Source: Adiantum capillus-veneris
Lineage: Eukaryota; Streptophyta; Polypodiopsida; Polypodiales; Pteridaceae
Direction: 5' to 3'
NCBI GenBank assembly: GCA_014529385.2
Contig: CM043963.1
Location: 108,474,412 to 108,538,411 of the forward strand
DNA: 64,000 bases
The position numbers and the translations under genes are program-made. Shown in pieces: positions 54,788 to 64,000 of the stretch. Within the stretch, counting starts at the first letter, position 1. The number at the start of each line of letters is the position of its first letter. Below the pieces are notes generated by a model, which saw only the letters and a program-made list of their open reading frames with translations, made no database searches and was not told the DNA's origin.

Positions 54788-55881
54788 CTTGGGGGTACTC
54801 CCGAGCTTACTTAGCCGTTGGGGCTTTAGTAAAACCCACCACCTATTGGCACTACCATTGGTCGTAGCATGTGAGTACATGAGTGCATTAACCTCGGGTG
54901 AAACACGGTCATGAATACTCCTGGTTGCCTCTTCATTGTGCCTTGCAGGCGGCCTCGCCATCTCTCTTGGTAATTTCCCGACGCTTGGGTAACTGCACGA
55001 TATGCACCTTTGATACACTGCCTTTTCGGATGCTACATAGGCATTACGTTCTTGAATATATTGGCGTAACTATGGCCTCATGAGGAAATTCCTACAATGA
55101 TCGCCTGTGTATATTCTCATGTGAAGATTGCTCACTGTGTAACATTTTAACCTTTTTCTAGATACGGCAAAGGCTTCCTGACTACCAGGGTTGGCCGAAA
55201 GGATGGTTAAGGAAGGCTAAACTTACATAAAATGGTAAAGTGCTGATAACATGATGGGCCTAAAAACTTTGCCAAACCTTAAAACAAACATTAAACTAGC
55301 CGATGTCTTGACTATATCTGTCTAAAGATATTTCTTATTTTTTGCTGCACTAACTTGTGCTTTCACTAAAAAAGATGAACCGTGACCAAATACGGGGGGG
55401 GTTTTGACACATGGATTAGAAGGGGTAATGGCCTTCTAATAAAAATGATGTAAAAATCTTCTATAAAGGAAATTTTTTTGTGACATTGACTATGGACTAA
55501 GCTTGTACAAAGTTAATTTGAAAAAAAAAAGATCGACATGGATAACAACTGGTATAGTCCATTTGATACCTGTAAAACACATCCAAGGCTAACATATCTG
55601 TTGTCTTGTTTGGATGGATGCAGGTAAGGAATCTATCTTGTCTTGGAAGGTTTTCTTTGGCTTTGGTTAGTTGTCCTATTCTAGATCACACATTTACTTA
55701 GTACTTGGGAAGTTCTTCCGTCACTTTGTATACTGAATGAGGCTTCATTCTTACAGACATTGTACAAAGTTAATTCTAAGACTGAGTTACTTTTGTACTT
55801 ATGATTTCATTTCTTCCAAATCCAGCTATCTTTTGAATGTAAAAAGTTCAATTATGTCATATTATTTATGGTAAAACAGCT
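54788..55881 (+). other. RT-element head P3 and shortened body
   Basis: 54,788-55,005 matches the P1 promoter module (CCCGAGCTTACTT, ATGAATACTCCTGGTTGCCTC). The TATA, stem-loop and mini-exon of P1 are not visible here. 55,600-55,881 matches 40,430-40,731. It looks like a 1.1-kb deleted relative of the 38,150-40,731 module. Confidence 0.6.
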
Positions 55882-55906
55882 ACACACACGCGCGCGCGCA
55901 CACACA
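55882..55906 (+). repeat. Short CA/CG tract, beta class
   Basis: ACACACACGCGCGCGCGCAC then CACAT, followed by ACTTGATGTTC. Confidence 0.9.
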
Positions 55907-57314
55907 TACTTGATGTTCTATCTTCCTTTGTCCCAATCCACCCCTTGCACCCCCTCTTGCCCTTCTCTCAATTATACGCACTCGTATCCTACTGCAAGAG
56001 TGCCATACCATGATAAGGGCAGGATCTGCACATTTCATGCGATACAAATAGGACGGAGCTTGACCAAAATCTCCAAGAGCTGAAAATATCTTCGATTTGG
56101 CATCTTGAGTCTTAAGCAACATACCACTTTGGGCTGTTTTGGTGCTTGAAAAACATGCATATCCTGATAGGTTTGTTCTTTAATTTGGTTGCCCCTATGC
56201 CATGATGTTTATTTAAGTTTATGCAAGATAAGTGCTTGTCATAAGAATGCATAATAATATCATAATTTGGACATACTGCTTGCTTTATGATATGGAAAGT
56301 TGGTAATGGCATGGTATCATTGGCATATAGATACCAAACTGTGCCACTATGATAACTTGATTGTGGTTTATTGATTCTGCAAAATCCTCAGGTGAGGTAT
56401 CTCTCAAAGAGAGACGTGGTTAGTTTGAAAATGGTCCGTTTTTTAAATAGAACTCTGGCTAATTTTTTACAGAAGTTCCTCTCTTTTATCACATAGAGAT
56501 CATTTTGAAAATGGTCCTATAGACATGTACTTCTATCTTTGTATGCAAGAACTCACTTTTGATAAAGATAAGTATATAGTGGTGAATTCACAATTGTAAA
56601 GTACTTTTCGATGCTATCCCTTCTTGATGGATAAATGCATAATTTTTGAAATAAATGTTTACTTTGAAATTAGTTCAATGAATGTTAAAAGTGCCTTAAC
56701 CCTCAAGTGGGGATCTCGGATGAGATGGCAGTAGACTGGACTTTTGAGAATTGATACAATTTACAAAGGAGATGCTGTCCGATTTTTTCTAGAATTGAAT
56801 GATGTAGACATTACCATAAATAAATGGCTCATTCTGTAAATTTAATATTAGATCTTTGTTATGGTGTTAGTTTTTGTTGTAATTTTTGATACCAATAACA
56901 AGGGGAGGGGGTCGCTGGCGTCTTCCCAAGTAATACCGGTTCTGACAGGCTTGTGTTTCTTGGATGGTGACAGGTAAATGGTTCCTTCCTTGGATTACTG
57001 CAGGAACTACTTCGATAGCAAGAGATCTTCATCCATTACTTGGTTTTATTTTTTATGATTAAAATATAATCCTTGTAAATTATCCTTGGAAAATTGTGTA
57101 TTCACTATGTACATTTTCATGTAATTGCTCGGTTCTATCTCTCTATGATTAATATGCAATCTTTGTAAACTCTTCTTCGATAATTGTTTATATGCTAGTT
57201 GTACTCTCTTGTAAATTTGAGTTATCTTTAAGTATATATTTTTTATTTTGTGTCTAGTCCCATTGTATGGTTCAATAGTTTGTGAAATGAAACTATTTTT
57301 AGATATTTGATCAT

Positions 57315-57362
<48 letters not shown>

Positions 57363-57515
57363 TTGTTTCTAGCTAGCCTTTGGTTGGGCTAGCACCCTAT
57401 AATGGACCTAGAACCGTCATATGTCCTTACTTGACCTACCTAATCCAAAGGGATGGGTTTGGACCACCGCCTTTAATCCGTTCAAGTGCAATGAAACTAT
57501 TTTTAGATATTTGAT

Positions 57516-57556
<41 letters not shown>

Positions 57557-58302
57557 TTGTTTCTAGCTAGCCTTTGGTTGGGCTAGCACCCTATAATAGA
57601 CCTAGAACCGTCATATGTCCTTACTTGACCTACCTAATCCAAAGGGATGGGTTTGGACCACCGCCTTTAATCCGTTCAAGTGCATATTGAATGTTTCTTT
57701 TCATTATATACAAAAACTGGTTACATGACTGTCTTACAAAGACAAATAATCTTAACCTTCTTAAACCTTTACCTAATCCAAAAGGATGTACTTTGGCTGG
57801 TGTAGATAGCTACCTGTGCTATAAGCTATATGATATTACATTATAATGAATACGTATATACAAGGTGGGTTTATCAAACTTTGGTCTAGAAGCAAATTTC
57901 ATCGTTGATAGAGTTTTGAGGATATCAGTTTTATATTTTGCAGTTTTGCAGGATAATTGAACGGTGTCAACATACAAAGACTTGAAAGTATCTACTCCAT
58001 CATGGCGCAATTTGGCTATAGTAAACAATAGTAAGCGATTCTGTTTTACTTGATACTCTGCTTAGTGAGCCTTATGACATATTATGCCTATATATAAGCC
58101 CTATGTGCACCACTTTACCATATGATAATCTTTTTTACATAAGAAGTTTTTGATCAACAATTCTTCATTTTAAGTTACATGTACACTCACACATTACATG
58201 ATAGTTTTTGCTCCACAATTTTAAAACTTGGTTGGGGGTAGGGTTCCACATGGTGGGCCCTACCTCCCACCATGTGGACCTACCCCTACGGTTGGGGGTG
58301 GG

Positions 58303-58303
<1 letters not shown>
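55907..58303. repeat. Composite array unit 3, right part, with a 204-bp duplication
   Basis: Standard unit order. A segment with a gamma CA tract is tandemly doubled: ATGAAACTATTTTTAGATAT starts at 57,287 and 57,491. CA tracts at 57,317-57,361 and 57,519-57,554. Non-coding. Confidence 0.85.

Positions 58304-58368
<65 letters not shown>
58304..58368 (+). repeat. (CA)32, alpha class
   Basis: Same flanks as at 37,125, 41,404 and 53,141. Confidence 0.97.
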
Positions 58369-58370
<2 letters not shown>

Positions 58371-60048
58371 TATAAACTAGAGAATCACTCTACTTGCCCT
58401 TAGCCAACTATAGCTAAGCCTTTTCCACCTTCCTTTTGAAGAAAATCTATGACAAACACGGCCTATGATCCTTGTCCCACTCAAGGACACATTAAGCTAT
58501 GCATTTTTGCTCCCTTCCCCAAGAATTTTATGCCATGTTTTGTGATCATGTACTCTAATTTGCCGACAACTCTTTAAACCCTGATCCTTGTCCCACTAAA
58601 GGATGCATCAAATTATGTCGTGTCTTGAGTTGAGCAGAGTTCATAGCTCATATCTTGACACAGTCCCTCATCTTATTGGTCTCAGTGATAACTAATGGGA
58701 ATTATCCGTATTTGAACTACTTTCAAGCCCCTTCTCTCTCTCGACACACATGCACGATTGATATATCGAATAATAACAATGATTATCATGATTGAGTAGT
58801 GGAAATATCTCTATCTATTCAACACATGGATGCTACTCAATACACAGGAGCCTTCACATACCTGTAATGAACATCATAGAGCATAGAGATCATTTACTCG
58901 GGATATTTTTGAAAATATTGATCCACATGAGGTTGCTTAAATACATATATGCAAGGGTTGGTTTTATCAAATTTTTAACCAAATAATGACATCGAGTAAT
59001 CTGGAAAACTCCTGCTAGTTGGGGAAGTGGAGGTATATGCACATGGCACACTTGGGTTAGGTTGGTGTTTATGAGCAAATGCATAATCTGGTATGATCAA
59101 CTTTAGTCTTATAAACCTTGTCCGGGTTTGTTTCCCTCTTGTATTATCACTATACATGCATGCATGTTGGTGGATATTATTGCTTCCCTCCTCACCCTCA
59201 ATAGACAGATATTGTGATTTCTGGCAAATGCACTTTCTGTCGCTTACGAGCTACGCCCTATTCCTCTACCCGATTGAAATGCAGATAAGTGGTAGGCCAT
59301 CCTCATACAAGGGCCATCGCTCATGTGCATTATCCTTTACCTCATTGATCACATCGGCGGAGAACAAAACCACACAAACTATCCGCAGATACCTCAACCT
59401 CTCTTGCTTGCATCCTGGCTTGCCATATCCTATGAATGTCTCGTGCAAACATGGATTGGAGTATTTCTCCACCCTTATGCCTCCTCCAGTACTTGGAGCA
59501 TCTTCTACACTGTTGTCGAGCATGACAACAATACATGGAAGCAGCCTTCTCACTTCTTCTGTTTCTCAGTGCATACAACAAATCATCGTGGCAAGAAAGG
59601 TTGAATCCCCTGTAGTATCTGGTGTGGAGTATCTTTGGACACACAACACCTACTTCATCAATGATGAAAAACAACATCATCGAGGTAGGTGCATCTGCAA
59701 CTACTCAGTCTGACAAAAAGTATATATTCGGTTGGGTTTTTGTAATACATTTTGATAGATGTTCTTAATATGCTAAATAGAATCTAAGATATCTCTTAAT
59801 GATAAGATTGTTACTCTGGGAATATGACAGTTACTGCTGAATAGAATCTAAGATAACTCTTAATGATGAGATTGTTAATGTTCTTAATATGCTGAATAGA
59901 ATCTAAGATAACTCTTAATGATGAGATTGTTACTTTGGGAATAGGACAATTACTTTGGGTGACTTTTATGTGGTGGTTTGCTGTACAGCGTATTGATCAT
60001 GAGGATATAGTGCTTTGTTAGGCCTTGCTAAGGCGCGCGTGCACGTGT

Positions 60049-60049
<1 letters not shown>
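58369..60049. repeat. Composite array unit 4, left part
   Basis: Includes an empty CACTA site near 59,225-59,240 and a local doubling of CTGAATAGAATCTAAGATAA (about 59,835 and 59,892). The tail module ends GGCGCGCGTGCACGTGTG. The plus frame at 59,093-59,713 is open by chance; in other copies it is broken. Confidence 0.85.

Positions 60050-60128
<79 letters not shown>
60050..60128 (+). repeat. (CA)39, beta class
   Basis: Followed by CTTGATGTTCTGTCTTCC. Confidence 0.97.
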
Positions 60129-60131
<3 letters not shown>

Positions 60132-61042
60132 ATGTTCTGTCTTCCTTTGTCCCAATCCACCCCTTGCACCCTCATGCCCTCCTCTCAATTATATGCACTC
60201 GTATTCTATTGTAATAGTGTCATACTGTGATAAGGGCAAAATGTGCACATTTCATGCGATACAAATAGGATGGAGGTTGACCAAATCTCCAAGAGCTGAA
60301 AATATCTTTGATTTGGCAGATCGAGTCTTCACCAACATACCACTTTAGGCTGTTTTGGTGCTTGAACAACATACATATATTGAGAGGTTTGATCTTCAAT
60401 TTGGTTGCTCCAATGGCCATGATGTTTATATAAGTTTATGCAAGATAAGTGCTTGTTTTAAGAATGCAAAATAATATCATAATTTGGACATACTGCTTGC
60501 TTTATGATATGGAAAGTTGGTACTGGTAAATGGTATCATTGGCATATATATACAAAACTATGCCACTATGATAACTTGATTGTGGTTATTGATTCTGCAA
60601 AATCCTCAGGTGAGGTATCTCTCAAAGAGAGATGTGGTTAGTTTGAAAATGGTCCATTTTTTAAACAGAACTCTAGCTGATTTTTTACAGAAGTTCCTCT
60701 CTTTTATCACATAGAGATCATTTTGAAAATGGTCTTATAGACATGTACTTCTATCTTTGTATGCAGGAACTCACTTTTGATGAAGGTAAGTATATAGTGG
60801 TGAATTCACAATTGTAAAGTACTTTTTGATGCTATCCCTTCTTGGTGGATAAATGCATAATTTTTGAAATAAATGTTTACTTTAAAATTAGTTCAATGAA
60901 TGTTAAAAGAGCCTTAATCCTCAAGTGGGGGTCTCGGAAGAGATGGCAGTAGACTGTTTTGAGAATTGATACAATTTACAAAGGAGATGCTGTCCTTTGA
61001 TACAATTTACAAAGGAGATGTTGTAGGATTTTTTTCTACAAA
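60129..61042. repeat. Composite array unit 4, middle part
   Basis: Standard blocks; at about 60,950-61,042 a short duplication (TTGATACAATTTACAAAGGAG twice) leads into the terminal tandem array. Confidence 0.8.
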
Positions 61043-61776
61043 GTATATAGTGGTGAATTCACAATTGTAAAGTACTTTTTGATGCTATCCCTTCTAATGC
61101 ATAATTTTTGAAATAAATGTTTACTATAAAATTAGTTCAATGAATGTTAAAAGAGCCTTAATCCTCAAGTGGGGGTCTCAGAAGAGATGGCAGTAGACTG
61201 TTTTGAGAATTGATACAATTTACAAAGGAGAGCTGTCCGATTTTTTCTAGAATTGAATGATGTAGACATTACCATAAATAAATGGCTCATTCTGTAAACT
61301 TAATATTAGATCTTTGTTATGGTGTTAGTTTTTGTTGTAATTTTTGATACCAATAACAAGGGGAGGGGGTCGCTGACACTTGTCTTCCCAAGTTATACCA
61401 GTTCTGACAGGCTTGTGTTTTTTGGATGGTAATAGGTAAGAGGTTCCTTCCTTGGGATTACAGCAGGAACTACTTCAATAGCATGAGATCTTCATCCATT
61501 ACTTGGTTTTATTTTTTATGATTAAAATATAATCCTTGTAAATTCTCCTTGGAAAATTGTATATTCACTATGTACATTTTCATGTATTTGCTCGGTTCTA
61601 TCTCTCTGTGATTAATATGTAATCTTTGTAAACTCTTCTTTGATAATTGTTTATATGCTAGATGTACTCTTGTAAAATTTGAGTTATCTTTAAGTATATA
61701 TTTTTTATTTGGTGTCTAGTCCCATTATATGGTTCAATAGTTTGTGAAATCAGACTATTGTTAGATATTCGATCTT

Positions 61777-61848
<72 letters not shown>

Positions 61849-63770
61849 CTGTTTCTAGCTAGCCTTTGGTCGGGATAGCATCATACAATGGACCTAGAAT
61901 CGTCATGTGCCCTTACTTGACCTACCTAATCCAAAGGGATGGGTTTGGGCCAACGCTCTTAATCCGGTCAAGTGCCTATTGAATGTTTTTTTTCATTATA
62001 TACAAAAACTGGTTACATGACTGTCTTACAAAGACATATAATCTTAACCTTCTTAAATCTTTAGTATATAGTGTTGAATTCACAATTGTAAAGTACTTTT
62101 TGATGCTATCCCATCTTGGTGAATAAATGCATAATTTTTGAAATGAATGTTTACTTTGAAATTAGCTCAATGAATGTTAAAAGAGCCTTAATAATCATGT
62201 GGGGGTCTCGGATAAGATGGCAGTAGACTGGACTTTTGAGAATTGATACAATTTACAAAGGACATGCTGTCCAATTTTTTCTAGAATTGAATGATGTAAA
62301 CGTCACCATAAATAAATGGCCCATTCTATAAACTTAATATTAGATCTTTGTTATGGTATTAGTTTTTGTTGTAATTTTTGACACCAATAACAAGGGGAGG
62401 GAGTCGTTGACACCTGTCTTCCCAAGTCATACCAGTTCTGACAGGCTTGTGTTTCTTGGATGATAATAGATAAGAGGTTCCTTCCTTGAGGTTACAACAG
62501 GAACTACTTCGATAGCATGAGATCTTCATCCATTACTTGGTTTTATTTTTTATGATTAAAAGATAATCCTTGTAAATTCTCCTTGGAAAATTGTATATTC
62601 ACTATGTAAATTTTCATGTATTTGCTCGGTTCTATCTCTCCATGATAAGTATGTAATCTTTGTGAACTCTTCTTCGATAATTGTTTATATATATGCTAGT
62701 TGTACTCTTGTAAAATTTGAGTTATCTTTAAGTATATATTTTTTATTTGGTGTCTAGTCCCATTATGTATGGTTCAATAGTTTGTGAAATCAAACTATTG
62801 TTAGATATGCGATCTTGTACACGCACACACCTCTTTTTCTAGCTAGCCTTTGGTCGGGCTAGCATCATACAATGGACCTAGAACCGTCATATGCCGTTAC
62901 TTGACCTACCCAATCCAAAGGGATGGGTTTGGGCCAAAGCTCCTAATCCGGTCAAGTGCCTATTGAATGTTTCTTTTCATTATATACAAAAACTCGTTAA
63001 ATGACTATCTTACAAAGACAGATAATCGTAACCTTCTTAAATCTTTAGTATATAGTGGTGAATTCACAATTGTAAAGTACTTTTCAATGCTATCCCTTCT
63101 TGGTGGATAAATGCATAATTTTTGAAATAAATGTCTACTTTGAAATTAGCTTAATGAATGTTAAAAGAGCCTTAATCCTCAAGTGGGGGTCTCGATTGGA
63201 CTTTTGAGAATTGATACAATTTACAAAGGACATGCTATCCAATTTTTTCTAGAATTAAATGATGTAAACATTACCATAAATAAATGGCCCAATATGTAAA
63301 CTTAATATAAGATCTTTGTTATGGTGTTAGTTTTTGTTGTAATTTTTGACACCAATAACAAGGGGAGGGGGTCGTTGACAACTGTCTTCCCAAGTAATAC
63401 CAATTTTGACAGGCTTGTGTTTCTTGGATGGTGAAAGGTAAGAGGTTCCTTCCTTGGGATTACTGCAGGAACTACTTCGATAGCAGGAGATCTTTATCCA
63501 TTACTTGGTTTTATTTTTTATGAATTAAATATAATCCTTGTAAATTCTCCTTGGAAAATTATATATTCACTATGCATGTATTTGCTCGGTTCTATCTCTC
63601 TGTGATTAATATGTAATCTTTGTAAACTCTTCGTCGAGAATTGTTTGTATGCTAGCTTTACTCTTGTAAAATTTGAGTTATCTTTAAGTATATATTTTTT
63701 ATTCGATGTTTAGTCCCATTATATGGTTCAATAATTTGTGAAATCAAACTATTGTTAGATATTCGATCTT

Positions 63771-63839
<69 letters not shown>

Positions 63840-64000
63840 TGTTTCTAGCTAGCCTTTGATCGGCAGGCAAGCATCATACAATGGACCTAGAACCGTCATA
63901 TGCCCTTACTTGACCTACCTAATCCAAAGGGATGGGTTTGGGCCAACACTCCTAATCTGGTCAAGTGCCTATTGAACGTTTCTTCATTATATACAAAAAC
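61043..64000. repeat. Tandem array of about 984-bp units
   Basis: Units start GTATATAGTG(G/T)TGAATTCAC at about 61,043, 62,063 and 63,047 (periods about 1,020 and 984) and the last one runs off the window. Each spans the GTACTTTTTGATGC block, CAATAACAAGGGGAGG, the gamma CA tract (61,779-61,847; short at 62,819; 63,773-63,836) and the TAATCCAAAGGGATGGG block. The jump from ...CTTCTTAAATCTTTA back to GTATATAG is the same at 62,060 and 63,045, so the array grew by repeated duplication of one junction. Non-coding. Confidence 0.88.

Noticed and set aside
59093-59713. 206-codon frame on the plus strand in unit 4
   Set aside because: The same sequence in units 1-3 is broken at different places, so the frame is not under selection. 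No domain recognised.

Overview
Organism. The window looks like nuclear DNA of a land plant. It carries a CACTA (En/Spm) transposon with TNP2-type and Ptta/En/Spm-type genes and plant-style GT-AG introns, several Ty3/gypsy retrotransposons with plant-type primer-binding sites, and a small copia-type element primed by a Met-type tRNA. I found no host single-copy gene, rRNA, functional tRNA or CRISPR. The very heavy (CA)n load, with this gypsy and transposase mix, makes me think of a fern or other non-flowering plant, but that is a weak guess.

Layout, left part (1-26,385). A series of Ty3/gypsy elements lies here, all with sense on the minus strand, each cut on its 3' (left) side by the 5' end of the next. 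From right to left: F (LTR, PBS, gag start), E (short 185-bp LTR, PBS, leader), A' (LTR, PBS, 145 bp of leader), C (LTR, PBS, leader, nearly intact gag-pro-pol in two ORFs split by one TGA), B (leader, decayed gag-pro-RT-RNaseH-aRNaseH-INT, Tat-like) and A (LTR, PBS, leader, gag, PR, RT running off the window). This fits serial nested insertion. The leaders of B and C share a 24-bp perfect palindrome repeated at the same spacing. C's integrase has an exact 126-residue tandem duplication of its HHCC zinc-binding module.

Middle and right (26,386-64,000). The substrate is an array of about 3.8-kb composite units, each with (CA)n tracts at three fixed positions, always (CA) on the plus strand. 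A complete CACTA element (26,700-34,243, TSD AAT) sits in unit 1, and a gag-only copia-type LTR element (49,851-52,077) sits in unit 2. Three uninterrupted copies of the CACTA target exist elsewhere in the same window and confirm the insertion. The array ends in a tandem repeat of about 984 bp.

Candidate new system. At one class of (CA)n tract the array holds a (CA)n-to-(CA)n element (43,012-47,420) encoding a reverse transcriptase with Penelope-like motif order and no endonuclease that I can recognise. It is followed by an internally deleted 1.2-kb derivative, also bounded by (CA)n. Promoter-like heads of the same family (TATA, stem-loop, 9-codon exon ending CAG|GT) occur at 38.15-38.53 and 47.6-47.95 kb, and a related promoter fragment at 54.8 kb. 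The tail of the element is the same sequence that precedes the (CA)n tract in every repeat unit. The array therefore looks like the accumulated product of a microsatellite-anchored retroelement.
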